Source of the DNA: Acidiphilium sp. C61
GTDB lineage: Bacteria; Pseudomonadota; Alphaproteobacteria; Acetobacterales; Acetobacteraceae
DNA length: 64,000 nt
NCBI RefSeq assembly: GCF_902712915.1
Contig: NZ_CACTIA010000005.1
Span: forward strand, 868,001-932,000
Reading direction: 5' to 3'
Shown here: in pieces, positions 34,435 through 43,853 of the stretch
Layout of the letters: every line of letters starts with the position of its first letter
Numbering within the stretch: position 1 is the stretch's first letter
Position numbers and translations under genes: made by a program
The notes under the pieces: model-generated
What the model saw: only the letters and a program-made list of their open reading frames with translations
Told to the model about the DNA's origin: nothing
Database searches by the model: none

Positions 34435-35744
34435 GCGACCGCGTCCCCCTTGGCGAGGCCGCCCGCGCCCGATTGCTCGACCGGTTTCGCGGGCAGAAAC
34501 GCAATGCAGGTCCCTCCGCGCCGCGCATGGACGCGGGAACCCGCGTCCCGGAGGCGTTCCGCCGCTTCGAAAGGATGCCGGCCTATGAACGGCTGCTGGT
34601 TTCGCAGACCGCGGCAAGGGAATTCGGCATCGAGAATCCGTATTTCCGCATGCACGATGCCGCCGCAGGCGCGACGACGCAAATCGGCGGGCGAGACTAT
34701 ATCAATTTCTCGAGCTACGATTATCTCGGGCTGAACCGCGATCCTCGGATTACCGCAGCCGCCGAGGCGGCACTCGTCCGCTACGGAACGACGGCTTCGG
34801 CAAGCCGGCTTGTGGCGGGCGAACGACCGGTTCACCGCGATCTCGAAGCAGCACTCGCCGCATTTTACGATGCCGAGGATTGCTGCGTCTTCGTCAGCGG
34901 CCACGCCACCAATGTGAGCACGATCGGCAGCCTGTTCGGGCCGAAGGATCTGATCCTCCACGATGCTCTCGCGTATAATAGCGTGATCGAGGGCGTGAAG
35001 CTTTCAGGCGCGCACCGCCGCAGCTTCCCGCACAATGACTGGGCCGCACTCGACGACGCGCTGCGCGCGGTGCGCGGAGAATTCGAGCGTGTGCTGATCG
35101 TCATCGAAGGCCATTACAGCATGGATGGCGACACGCCCGATCTGCCCCGGTTCATCGATATCAAGGAACGGCATGGCGCCTTCCTGATGGTGGACGAGGC
35201 CCATTCGCTCGGCGTGCTCGGGCCACGCGGCAAGGGCATCGCCGAAGCCTGCGGCGTTCCGTCGGGCAGTGTGGACATATGGATGGGAACGCTGTCGAAA
35301 ACCCTGGTTGGCTGCGGCGGCTATGTCGCCGGCAGCCGGGTGCTGATCGAGCTGCTCAAATATACCGCGCCGGGCTTTGTCTACAGTGTCGGCCTGTCGC
35401 CGCCACTGGCCGCCGCCTCGCTTGAGGCACTCCGCATTCTCGAGACCGAGCCCGAACGGGTTTCCCGGTTGCGGGCGAATGCCCTTCTGTTTCTCGAAAG
35501 CGCGAAGGCGAAAGGCGTTCGCACCGGACACTCGGAGGGACATGCGATCATCTCCGCCATCACCAGATCGTCGCTGAAGGCGACCAGGCTCTCGAACGCG
35601 CTGTTTGCCGAGGGGGTGAATGCTCAGCCGATCATCCATCCCGCGGTGGAGGAAAAATCCGCACGCGTGCGGTTCTTCATCAGCGCCGCGCACACTGTCG
35701 AACAGATCGAGACAACCGTGAATTTGCTTGAGCGGCGCGGATAA
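34431..35744 (+). CDS. Alpha-oxoamine synthase (AONS/serine palmitoyltransferase-like)
   Basis: 437 residues, a PLP enzyme of fold type I. An N-terminal extension of about 80 residues precedes the core. Visible motifs: NFSSYDYLGLNRDPR, GTTASASRLVAGERPVH, the cofactor Asp/His in LMVDEAHSLGVLG, and Lys290 in GTLSKTLVGCGGY, which forms the internal aldimine. Such enzymes condense an acyl thioester with an amino acid, losing CO2 to give an alpha-amino ketone. Directly coupled to a polyketide synthase without thioesterase, it probably takes the chain from the carrier protein and makes a sphingoid-like amino ketone; RkpG and WcbT occupy the same place in other capsule loci. The amino acid used cannot be told. 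It is not biotin BioF by context. Confidence 0.85.
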   Translation: MSDRVPLGEAARARLLDRFRGQKRNAGPSAPRMDAGTRVPEAFRRFERMPAYERLLVSQTAAREFGIENPYFRMHDAAAGATTQIGGRDYINFSSYDYLGLNRDPRITAAAEAALVRYGTTASASRLVAGERPVHRDLEAALAAFYDAEDCCVFVSGHATNVSTIGSLFGPKDLILHDALAYNSVIEGVKLSGAHRRSFPHNDWAALDDALRAVRGEFERVLIVIEGHYSMDGDTPDLPRFIDIKERHGAFLMVDEAHSLGVLGPRGKGIAEACGVPSGSVDIWMGTLSKTLVGCGGYVAGSRVLIELLKYTAPGFVYSVGLSPPLAAASLEALRILETEPERVSRLRANALLFLESAKAKGVRTGHSEGHAIISAITRSSLKATRLSNALFAEGVNAQPIIHPAVEEKSARVRFFISAAHTVEQIETTVNLLERRG

Positions 35745-35803
35745 CCATGGCCTCGCGACGCTTGAGGTTGCAGCGCCCCTTCGCTATCACCGGTGGAGTG
35801 ACC

Positions 35804-37009
35804 ATGTCGACACACTCAGACACTGCTCCGCTGGAGCGCCGTGAAACAGGCGCGCACGACACTTCCACACGAAAACTGCCAGGCCAGACAATGGAATTTT
35901 TTCGCGGGATCAGCCGCAGGATCAATCGTCTTTTCCTGATCACGGTGATCCTGCCCACGCTGATCGCCTCGGCCTATTACGGTCTCATTGCGAGCAACGT
36001 CTACATCTCGGAATCCCGCTTCATCATCTACAATCCGCAGATGACACCGGGTGCCACGTCCGGCATCAGCTCGCTCCTTGCCGGTGCCGGCCTCTCGGGC
36101 AACAGCTACGGCGTTTATGCCGTGCAGGATTACCTGCTGTCGCGGAACGCGCTGGCGTCTCTGCAGACATCGCTCGATGTGAAGGCGATGTACAGCTCGC
36201 CGCAAATTGACTGGTTCAACCGCTTCGGCGGTCCGCTCTATCTCCGCAAGACATTCGAGAACCTCTACCTCTATTACAAGACGATGGTCTCGGATGGTGT
36301 GGATGCCACGTCGAACATCAGCACGATCAAGGTGCAGGCATACACACCGGGCGACGCCGAGCGTATGAATGCACAGCTCCTCAAGCTGGCGCAGCACCTG
36401 GTCGACCAGATCAATGCGCGGGCGGATGAGAATTCCGTGCGGTTCTACCAGGCCGAGGTGAACAAGAACGAGGCCAAGGTCGAGGATTCGGCCGTGGCAA
36501 TGGCGACCTACCGGAACCTTCACGGCGTGTTCAACCCCGCGCCCCAGTCCGCCTTGCAGCTGCAGCTCGTTTCAAAACTGCAAGACCAGCTGATCCAGGA
36601 AGAAAGCCGGCTGGCGCAGATGCTGCTGCACACCAGCGATAACCCGCAGATTCCGGCACTCCGCAAGGCGATTGAATCGACGCGCGCGGAAATCGCGAGG
36701 CAGACAGCCAAGGTTGCCGGAGCGAGCAACTCACTGGCATCGAAATCGGTGGCCTATGAAAAACTCGCCCTGAGCATGAATTTCGCGGAAAAGGAACTCG
36801 CCGCTTCCATCGCCGAACTCGAGCAGGCCCGGATCCGCGCGCAGAAGCAGCAGCTCTTCATCGAAACCGTCGTCACACCGAACCTGCCGGACGAGGCGCT
36901 CGAACCCAAAAGGATGCGCGGCATTCTCGCGGTGTTCGTATTGGGTCTGTTTCTCTGGGGCATCTTCAGCGTGATCATCGCCGGGGTGAAAGAACATCAT
37001 GACCGCTGA
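35804..37009 (+). CDS. kpsE: Capsule export inner-membrane protein (KpsE/WcbD-like)
   Basis: About 401 residues. One membrane segment near the N-terminus (LFLITVILPTLIASAYYGLIA), a periplasmic region with the typical YISESRFIIYNPQ start, long coiled coils (about 200-330: NKNEAKVEDS...EKELAASIAELEQARIRAQKQQLF), a family-type PxxP-like VVTPNLPDEALEPKR segment and a second membrane segment (GILAVFVLGLFLWGIFSVIIAG). It bridges the ABC transporter and the outer-membrane pore. I prefer the ATG at 35804, preceded by GGTGGAG; an in-frame ATG at 35747 right after the previous stop would add 19 residues. It overlaps kpsM by 11 bases. Confidence 0.85.
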   Translation: MSTHSDTAPLERRETGAHDTSTRKLPGQTMEFFRGISRRINRLFLITVILPTLIASAYYGLIASNVYISESRFIIYNPQMTPGATSGISSLLAGAGLSGNSYGVYAVQDYLLSRNALASLQTSLDVKAMYSSPQIDWFNRFGGPLYLRKTFENLYLYYKTMVSDGVDATSNISTIKVQAYTPGDAERMNAQLLKLAQHLVDQINARADENSVRFYQAEVNKNEAKVEDSAVAMATYRNLHGVFNPAPQSALQLQLVSKLQDQLIQEESRLAQMLLHTSDNPQIPALRKAIESTRAEIARQTAKVAGASNSLASKSVAYEKLALSMNFAEKELAASIAELEQARIRAQKQQLFIETVVTPNLPDEALEPKRMRGILAVFVLGLFLWGIFSVIIAGVKEHHDR

Positions 37010-37790
37010 AACCGATCTTACCTTCGGTCAGCAACTGCGCATCCAGGGACGTGTGATCTGGGCACTGACGATGCGCGAGGTGATTACCCGATTCGGTCGC
37101 GAGGGGATCGGCGCGTTCTGGTTGCTGGCCGAACCGGCGATGTTCGTAATTGGCGTCACGTTGATTTTTTCGTTCACGGAAAGTTTTGGAACATACTCCG
37201 TGGCCGAATATATGGCTGTCAGCTATCCAACGTTACTGCTCTGGCGGAACGGAACTGGTCGGGTCATGAAATCCCTCGATGTCAATCGAGCTCTTTTGCA
37301 TCATCAGCCAATACGACCAATTGATATAATTTATTCACGTATACTTCTCGAGTTTGCCGGCGCATCTGGATCATTTATCGTTCTTTTTGTTATTTTTATT
37401 CAACTTGGAATTTGCCAATGGCCGGCAAATTTATTGGCAATGACTCTTGGGTATTTTTTAGTGGTCGCCTTCTCTTTTGCGTTTGTGATGATTATGGCAG
37501 CTCTAGCCGAGCTAAGCGAAACAATAGAACGAATATCGCATATAATAACATACCTTATGCTTCCATTTACTGGCGTATTTATTCCTTTGTTTCTTGTTCC
37601 CCAACAATTTAGAGGCCTTTTATTGTATTTTCCTCTAATTGATGCCGTTGAATATTTTCATTTTGGCTATTACGGGAACAGGCTGCCAACGTTTTTTCAC
37701 ATCGGATACACAATTTTTTCAATCACAGGGATGATTTTGGTTTCATACGCTTTAGTCAATATTTCTGTACGAAAAGTTCAGCTAAGTTGA
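36999..37790 (+). CDS. kpsM: Capsule ABC transporter permease (KpsM-like)
   Basis: 263 residues with six predicted membrane segments and the ABC-2 permease start LTMREVITRFGREGIGAFWLLAEPAMFVIG, typical of KpsM/Wzm capsule exporters. It moves the lipid-linked glycan across the inner membrane, powered by KpsT. The first 90 codons have normal G+C-rich usage. From about 37280 to the stop the third positions turn strongly A/T-rich, then kpsT returns to normal, so part of the gene may have been exchanged. Overlaps both neighbours. Confidence 0.88.
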   Translation: MTAETDLTFGQQLRIQGRVIWALTMREVITRFGREGIGAFWLLAEPAMFVIGVTLIFSFTESFGTYSVAEYMAVSYPTLLLWRNGTGRVMKSLDVNRALLHHQPIRPIDIIYSRILLEFAGASGSFIVLFVIFIQLGICQWPANLLAMTLGYFLVVAFSFAFVMIMAALAELSETIERISHIITYLMLPFTGVFIPLFLVPQQFRGLLLYFPLIDAVEYFHFGYYGNRLPTFFHIGYTIFSITGMILVSYALVNISVRKVQLS

Positions 37791-38452
37791 CTGCCGTCAT
37801 GCTTGAACTGGTCGATGTGTGCAAGCGCTATCCGATCAATCATGGTCGTGGTGAACGTGTGATCCTCGACCATGTCAATCTGCGGGTGGAGCGGGGCGAG
37901 AAATGGGGCATCCTGGGCCGGAATGGCGCTGGCAAGTCGACCATGATCCGAATCATCAGCGGGTCCGACCGGCCGCATAGCGGACGCGTCATCAAGGATA
38001 TGTCGGTGTCATGGCCGCTTGCCTTCGGCGACGCGTTTCAGGGCAGCCTGACGGGGCGGGACAATGCGCGTTTGATCTCGCGTGTATACGGCGTCGATTT
38101 CCAGAATACACTGAACGAGGTTGAGTGCTTCGCCGAGCTCGGCTCCTATCTCAATGAGCCGGTCAAGACATATTCCTCGGGTATGCGGGCAAGGCTTGCC
38201 TTTGCCATTTCGATGGCGATTGAATTCGACTGCTTCCTGATCGACGAAGGTATGTCCGTCGGAGATCATCGCTTTGCGCGGAAATGCGATGTCGAACTCT
38301 TTGAGAAGCGTGCAGACCGGGCAATGATCATTGTGGCACACCAGACAGATCTGATACGGGAACATTGCGATCGCGCGGCGGTTCTTGAGGGTGGAAAACT
38401 GCAAATTTTCAACTCTGTAGACGACGCGATCGAAGCATATCGATCTCTGTGA
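37787..38452 (+). CDS. kpsT: Capsule ABC transporter ATPase (KpsT-like)
   Basis: 221 residues, the short form usual for KpsT. Walker A is GILGRNGAGKST (44-52), the signature is TYSSGMRARLAFAIS, and Walker B is FDCFLIDEGMSVGDHRF, characteristic of the polysaccharide exporter subgroup. The start is a TTG that overlaps the kpsM stop (TTGA); an ATG at 37799 is the alternative. It ends the coupled run PKS-AONS-kpsE-kpsM-kpsT. Confidence 0.9.
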   Translation: MTAVMLELVDVCKRYPINHGRGERVILDHVNLRVERGEKWGILGRNGAGKSTMIRIISGSDRPHSGRVIKDMSVSWPLAFGDAFQGSLTGRDNARLISRVYGVDFQNTLNEVECFAELGSYLNEPVKTYSSGMRARLAFAISMAIEFDCFLIDEGMSVGDHRFARKCDVELFEKRADRAMIIVAHQTDLIREHCDRAAVLEGGKLQIFNSVDDAIEAYRSL

Positions 38453-38626
38453 TGGAACATTGCCATGCAAATCACTTTGTGGTTTACCATCGCCAAAACG
38501 CGAATATTTTTGGATCGTAAAAATATCTATATTTTAGAAATTTAAATGAGTAATGTTTAAAATTCAAAGTTGATATTTTGTCTTATTTCATGTTTTCCAC
38601 TCTATCGTTCCTAAGAGGTAATGAGT

Positions 38627-41473
38627 ATGCGTATCGTCGTAGATTTACAGAGCAACCAATCCGGAAGCAGGCTTGGCGGGATTGGACGATATTCTCTGGA
38701 TCTTCTGCGATCGATGATCTCTGTATCACCAGAGCACGATTATATCATCGCGTTGAACAGCCTTCATGCCTATGGCGAAAACGAGGTTCGTTCCGCACTG
38801 CGTAATCTGCTTCCGCCCTCGAATATCGTGACATTTCCCGTCCCCCCTGGTGTTGCCTGGGCCAACGGGGTTCCTGCTTTGACGCAAAGCGCGGAGATCC
38901 TTAGGGAAAGTTTTATCCAATCCCTTTCACCAGATGTCGTTCACGTAACGAGCGTTATTGAAGGGTTATACGAGGATATCGTCACGTCGATCGGGCGCAT
39001 TGAAGGTGGTCCGCCCGTCGCAGCGACGTTCTATGACCTGATCCCGATGGTCGAACGGAAGCAATATTTATCGAGCCCGAAAGCGCGGGCATTCTATTTT
39101 GAAAAGATCAGACAACTCTCCCGGGCAGATGCACTGCTTGCGATTTCCCAGTTCGTCGCGGACGAGGGGAAGCGACTCCTTACCGGCTTCAATGGTATCA
39201 TTACCAACATCCGCGGTGGGATTGATCCAAAATTCAAGAAACTGCCACTGACGACGAGGGCCATCCAGTTGCGCCGCCGCTTCGGACTGTCCAAGCGGTT
39301 TATCCTCTACACGGCAAGTTATGATCAGCGGAAAAACCAGAGCGGTCTCATCAAGGCATTTGCCAAGATCCCAGCAATGAAACGCCGCGATTTCCAGCTC
39401 GCCTTCGTCGGCAACGGATCGGAGACGATTTACGAGCAGCTTTGGCAGGTCGCCGCCGAACACAAACTCGACAAAAGCGATGTCGCATTCCTGGGGCGCG
39501 TCACCGACGATGAACTCCTGGACCTCTACAATTTATGCGACCTGTTTGCCTTCCCCAGCAAACTCGAAGGTCTCGGCATGCCGGTCCTCGAAGCCATGGC
39601 CTGCGGCGCCCCGGTGGTTGCATCCAACACATCCAGCCTCCCGGAAGTGGTCGGCTGGGATGACGCCTTGTTTGATCCCGATGATGCGGGAGATATCGCA
39701 AAATGCATCGAACGAGGCTTGTTCGATAGCGATTTCCGCAGAGCATCAGCAAACAATGCCATTAAACAAATTAATCTATTTAGCTGGGCAAGTACGGCAA
39801 AATCTGCACTTGCAACAATTGAAAATATCGCAAGACGAAATAAAACTTTTTTGCCGAAATTGTCCATAGATGAAACATTAAAAAAACATGTAAATACTGA
39901 AGATCTTATCGAAAAAGATTTTTCTAATGTTATAAATTCAAGCGCCCTCATTCAAGACTACACTGAATTAGCTTGGAATAAGCGGCGCTTACGTGTTGGG
40001 TGGGTAACTAGGTGGGCGATACGCTGTGGGGTTGCTACATACTCGTCATATCTTGTAAATCATATGGATAGCAAACCTACGATTTTTTCTTCATATAAAA
40101 CTCTAAGTCAGAATTCAGATGGCTATAATGTAATTCCATGTTGGGATGAAGGAAAATTTGATTATCTTATCGAGTTAGAGGCGGCTATTATAGAGCAGAA
40201 AATCGACGTTATTCACTTTCAATTTAATTACAGTTTTTTTGATTTTGAATCACTTAATAAACTTGTTTATTCACTACAAAGCAAGAACATATCCGTCTTT
40301 TTTACACTGCATTCAACAATAGATCAGTCTGACGATCCGTCTCATAAATTGAGTAAACTATATCCTGCGTTGAGATTAGCAAATCGTATATTTGTTCACG
40401 GTATCGGGGATATTCATAGATTAAGCGAAATTGGTATATATGGAAATGTTACGTTAATACCTCATGGAATTCCTGAGCTAAATATAGAAGCTACTGATAT
40501 AGAGCTTTCCAGAAAGAAGAATTTTGTTCTCTCAACGTATGGCTTTGTATTGCCTGGTAAAGGACTAAAAGAAATTGTTGAAGCTGTTTATATAGTTCGC
40601 AGCGAAGGACAAGATCTTACGCTTAATTTAATAAATGCTCAGTACGAAGATCCTGAGGGCGTATCTCTTTCGCTAATTTCCGAAATTAATGAATTAATTA
40701 AAAAATTTGATATAGATGATATAATTACACTGAACACTGATTTTTTGTCAGATAATGAAAGTTTGCGTCTATTATCTGAGTCGGATGTTGTCATATATCC
40801 GTATACCAGAACTGGCGAATCCGGCAGCGGTGCCGTCCGAATGGGATTTCTCTCGGGTGCTATTGTTGCGACCACACCTCTACCAATATTTGACGATGTA
40901 CGGGGTACCACTTACCAGCTGCCCGGCACATCCCCTCGCGATATCGCAAATGGCATTCTTGATCTTATCGAAAAAATTAATTCGGACGATATCAGCTTAA
41001 AAGACATAAGAGGTGCTGCAAAACGAATGATAAAGTCGACAAATTATAATGTTGTTAGCAATTTTATCAATCAGAAAATAAATTTTTATTCATATCTTAA
41101 TTATTTTGAAGAAGTTTTTTCGTTAGACCGAAATTCCGTTCGGCTTTCAAATGCCAAATGGCTGGATGGTTCTCTGGTTGCTGATAAAAACGGACTGGCG
41201 ATGTTTGGTCCTTATGAAGATTTAGACCCTGGGATATACCGAATTATAGTCAAGGGTTCATTTGAAACCGGAGAAGGAGAAGCTTCTCTTTCTATCGTCT
41301 CCGAGTTCAATCATCTTGCTAAATTTGAACTTATTCCATTAAGCAAAGATACATTAGTTGATGTATTATTTATTCTCAATCAACCCGCAAAGTCTACAGA
41401 ATTTGTAATTGAAAAGGGCGGGAAAGGTAAACTTATAATACAAGATTACATCGCGATGCGCCGGTGTACGTAG
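38627..41473 (+). CDS. Bi-domain glycosyltransferase with C-terminal beta-rich domain, compositional mosaic
   Basis: About 948 residues from the ATG at 38627, which has AAGAGG 8 bases upstream (an ATG at 38621 is too close). Domain 1 (about 1-400) is a complete GT4 transferase: SRLGGIGRYSLDLL, ATFYDLIPMVERKQY, TASYDQRKNQSGLI and FPSKLEGLGMPVLEAMACGAPVVAS. Domain 2 (about 450-800) is a second GT4-like unit (CGVATYSSYLVNHM, IDVIHFQFNYSFF, STYGFVLPGKGLKEIVEA, YPYTRTGESGSGAVRMG). The last 120 residues look like a beta-sandwich. Domain 1 has the genome's codon use; from about 39760 the coding becomes markedly A/T-rich. It probably makes two linkages of the surface glycan. Confidence 0.78.
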   Translation: MRIVVDLQSNQSGSRLGGIGRYSLDLLRSMISVSPEHDYIIALNSLHAYGENEVRSALRNLLPPSNIVTFPVPPGVAWANGVPALTQSAEILRESFIQSLSPDVVHVTSVIEGLYEDIVTSIGRIEGGPPVAATFYDLIPMVERKQYLSSPKARAFYFEKIRQLSRADALLAISQFVADEGKRLLTGFNGIITNIRGGIDPKFKKLPLTTRAIQLRRRFGLSKRFILYTASYDQRKNQSGLIKAFAKIPAMKRRDFQLAFVGNGSETIYEQLWQVAAEHKLDKSDVAFLGRVTDDELLDLYNLCDLFAFPSKLEGLGMPVLEAMACGAPVVASNTSSLPEVVGWDDALFDPDDAGDIAKCIERGLFDSDFRRASANNAIKQINLFSWASTAKSALATIENIARRNKTFLPKLSIDETLKKHVNTEDLIEKDFSNVINSSALIQDYTELAWNKRRLRVGWVTRWAIRCGVATYSSYLVNHMDSKPTIFSSYKTLSQNSDGYNVIPCWDEGKFDYLIELEAAIIEQKIDVIHFQFNYSFFDFESLNKLVYSLQSKNISVFFTLHSTIDQSDDPSHKLSKLYPALRLANRIFVHGIGDIHRLSEIGIYGNVTLIPHGIPELNIEATDIELSRKKNFVLSTYGFVLPGKGLKEIVEAVYIVRSEGQDLTLNLINAQYEDPEGVSLSLISEINELIKKFDIDDIITLNTDFLSDNESLRLLSESDVVIYPYTRTGESGSGAVRMGFLSGAIVATTPLPIFDDVRGTTYQLPGTSPRDIANGILDLIEKINSDDISLKDIRGAAKRMIKSTNYNVVSNFINQKINFYSYLNYFEEVFSLDRNSVRLSNAKWLDGSLVADKNGLAMFGPYEDLDPGIYRIIVKGSFETGEGEASLSIVSEFNHLAKFELIPLSKDTLVDVLFILNQPAKSTEFVIEKGGKGKLIIQDYIAMRRCT

Positions 41474-41552
41474 AGTGAACGAAAGTCTAAAAGGTGTTCC
41501 TTTTAAATAATAGATTAATAGAACTTTGAATCTATTGATTCGATATCTGTAC

Positions 41553-41594
41553 AGCATTATCCGATCAAATGGCTCCATCTGATTGGATAATGCT
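41553..41594. repeat. Palindromic intergenic repeat
   Basis: AGCATTATCC...GGATAATGCT ends with GATCAAATGG / CCATCTGATT arms, a near-perfect hairpin 80 bases after the bi-domain glycosyltransferase. Although the surroundings are A/T-rich, the copy matches the genome-wide type. Confidence 0.75.
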
Positions 41595-41664
41595 CTAATT
41601 ATCTTACATTCAATTTCTTAAAAAATAACTATTGGAAATTCTTAAGTGTGTACACTCTATGAAC

Positions 41665-42249
41665 TTAGATTTTATTTAGTTTGATTTTCATTTTCTCTAT
41701 AGATTTTGAAAATTCTGAAGTTGACGCGTGAAAATTGCCATTATTCGAGTTCTGAAACGTTACGGAACGCGGAGGTTGGAAGCCAGAAGCCTCCGGCATT
41801 TTTTTGCTGGCTTCTGCGGGCTGCGGCTTTACTGGTCCGCTATTGGCGAGCGTCGTGATTTTCAACTCGTCGCCGCTATTGGAAATCATCCTTATTTCAT
41901 CGGCGGCAGCGGCGAAGTTTTTATCAAGATCCAACGCCATCTGGTAGAATTCCAGGGCGTCTCTCTGGTTCCCCATCAATTTTGCAAGATGTCCAAGCTG
42001 GAGATGCAGATCAGCGTCCGAGGGATTTAACCGCAACGCGGCGTCATATGCAGCTCTCGCTTCCTTGTATCTGCCGAGTTCCTTAAGACAGTGGCCTGAC
42101 TGGACCCAAATAGCGAAGTCTTCGGGGTTTTTTGCTAGGTGAATCTTGTATGATTCAAACGCCCCTGCGTAGTCCTCGATATCGCGAAGGCGGTCGCCCT
42201 CGGCACGATATCTTCTGTTGCGGCGGTCTGACCTCTGCCATGATATCAT
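41665..42249 (-). CDS. TPR-repeat protein
   Basis: About 194 residues. Two to three tetratricopeptide repeats are visible: DYAGAFESYKIHLAKNPEDFAIWVQSGHCLKELGRYKEARAAYDAALRLNPSDADLHLQLGHLAKLMGNQRDALEFYQMALDLD holds the canonical helix pairs. The tail (about 130-194) is Ser/Asn/Pro-rich and looks disordered. TPR proteins beside glycosyltransferases often scaffold glycan machinery; no enzymatic domain is present. The start is unclear: a GTG at 42291 and an ATG at 42249, both without a strong ribosome site. The 3' half is A/T-rich like the adjacent gap. Confidence 0.6.
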   Translation of the reverse strand: MISWQRSDRRNRRYRAEGDRLRDIEDYAGAFESYKIHLAKNPEDFAIWVQSGHCLKELGRYKEARAAYDAALRLNPSDADLHLQLGHLAKLMGNQRDALEFYQMALDLDKNFAAAADEIRMISNSGDELKITTLANSGPVKPQPAEASKKMPEASGFQPPRSVTFQNSNNGNFHASTSEFSKSIEKMKIKLNKI

Positions 42250-42382
42250 ACAATGACTATCCGTTTTTCGCTTTGATCTATAATTTTTCACTAAATTGGA
42301 TAACGAGCTTTACGCTTTATCGCAAGCCGGCATGCAACTGTCTCGCCAGTTCCTCGCCCGGAAATCCAGATTTCTTGCCGTA

Positions 42383-43711
42383 TCAGATCAGTTTCTGGTA
42401 GATTGTGACCAACTGCTTTGCATGCGCCTCGGGGGAAAACAGCGCCCCCTGGCGCAGGCCGCGCTTCGCGAGGTCATCCCGCAGCGCCTCGTCGCCATCC
42501 AGCATGGCGATGACGCGGGAGATTGCCCTGGTTTCATAGGGGTTGACCATCACACAGGCATCGCCGGCGACTTCCGGCAGCGAGGCGGCGTTCGAGGTGA
42601 TCACTGGCGTGCCGAGCTGCATCGCCTCCAGCACCGGCAGGCCGAACCCTTCGTAAAGCGAGGGGAACAGCGCCGCACGCGCGCCGCTGATCAGCGTCAT
42701 CAGCAGGGCGAAGGGCACGTAGTTGAGGCGAATGATGTTGTTCCGGCGGCCCGTTCCGGTCTGCAAATCTTCCAGGAGCTTGAGTTCATGCTCCGATTTC
42801 CAGGCCTGCGCGCCGACAATCACCAGCGGCGTGGGCACGCCGCTTGAAAGATATCCCTCGATCATCCGGCCGATATTCTTCTTGGGCTCGATGGAACCCC
42901 AGAACAGGTAGTATTTCCGATATTCGAGGCCGAATATGCCCTCCAGCTCGCGGGCAATGGCGTCAGCCGGCCGGTTGAGATAGATTTCGGGTACGTAAAC
43001 AGACTGGTACGTGTTCGTCACCCGCGAGGGCGACACGCCAAACAGCCGGACGATATCCGCCTTCGATGATTCGGAGACGGTGACGATATGATCCGCCTGG
43101 TCGCAAATCGCCGAGACAAGCCTGAAATAGCGGCGCTTGTTGTCCAGCGTCGTGTGCGGCAGGCGCAGCGGCACGAGATCGTGCAGGGTATAGACGTTGG
43201 GCATCCCCGGCGCGCGCAGCGGCAAGGGATAGGTCCAGTGCATCAGGTCGGGCGGCGCCTCGAACCGGACCCGGCGCAGCGGCGCGGAACGGCTGAAATT
43301 CGCATGCGACACGCGGAACAGATCCGGACTGTTATGAATGGCATCGAAATAGGGCAGACGGGATGCAAAGGAGTCCGCGATCACGAGGCCGCTCATCGGC
43401 ACCTGGGTGGCGGAAAAGCCGATCCGCGCACGGCCCCAGTTTAGCACGTCTTTCCAGGCCTGGCCGAGCGGGGAGATGCGCGGCTGATAGGTGTCGAAGA
43501 ACGACACCTCCTTCATCGCCGGACTCATCTTGGCGGACGGCTTGTTACCGTACAGGACGCCAACCCGATAGCCGAGATCGCGAATGCAGTAGCTGAGATT
43601 GCGCGCATAGGTCGCAACACCGGTGCCGCGTTCGAGGTCGAGATTGCGGCCGTCGATCATGATTGTCTTGGCAGCGGGGGCCGCACGGTCGGCTGGGGGT
43701 GTCGCACTCAC
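42383..43711 (-). CDS. Family-4-type glycosyltransferase
   Basis: 442 residues. GT4 motifs: [21 protein letters not shown] near the N-terminus, [32 protein letters not shown], the hinge [18 protein letters not shown] and the donor motif [25 protein letters not shown]. It probably adds a sugar (mannose-like donors are common in this group) to the same surface polysaccharide. The start is a GTG with AGGAA 10 bases upstream. It closes the capsule/glycan locus on the right, transcribed towards it. Confidence 0.82.
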   Translation of the reverse strand: MSATPPADRAAPAAKTIMIDGRNLDLERGTGVATYARNLSYCIRDLGYRVGVLYGNKPSAKMSPAMKEVSFFDTYQPRISPLGQAWKDVLNWGRARIGFSATQVPMSGLVIADSFASRLPYFDAIHNSPDLFRVSHANFSRSAPLRRVRFEAPPDLMHWTYPLPLRAPGMPNVYTLHDLVPLRLPHTTLDNKRRYFRLVSAICDQADHIVTVSESSKADIVRLFGVSPSRVTNTYQSVYVPEIYLNRPADAIARELEGIFGLEYRKYYLFWGSIEPKKNIGRMIEGYLSSGVPTPLVIVGAQAWKSEHELKLLEDLQTGTGRRNNIIRLNYVPFALLMTLISGARAALFPSLYEGFGLPVLEAMQLGTPVITSNAASLPEVAGDACVMVNPYETRAISRVIAMLDGDEALRDDLAKRGLRQGALFSPEAHAKQLVTIYQKLI

Positions 43712-43853
43712 GCTTGTCTGGTTCCTCGCGATGTCGGGGCGGGCTGGATCACGAAAGGCGGATCACACACCATCGATACATTGAAGCGCCTGTTAGCACC
43801 ATGCCGGGCCGGCGCCGCGCTCCCAGACCGCCCCGCGAGGGGCATTCAGCCGC

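Noticed and set aside
34431..35744. Biotin synthesis enzyme BioF
   Set aside because: The fold is right but the gene is coupled to a polyketide synthase and capsule exporter, with no other bio gene nearby and an N-terminal extension.
37280..41700. A whole genomic island from kpsM to the TPR gene
   Set aside because: kpsT and the first half of the bi-domain glycosyltransferase have normal composition, and no integrase, tRNA or direct repeats bound the region. Local exchanges explain the pattern better.
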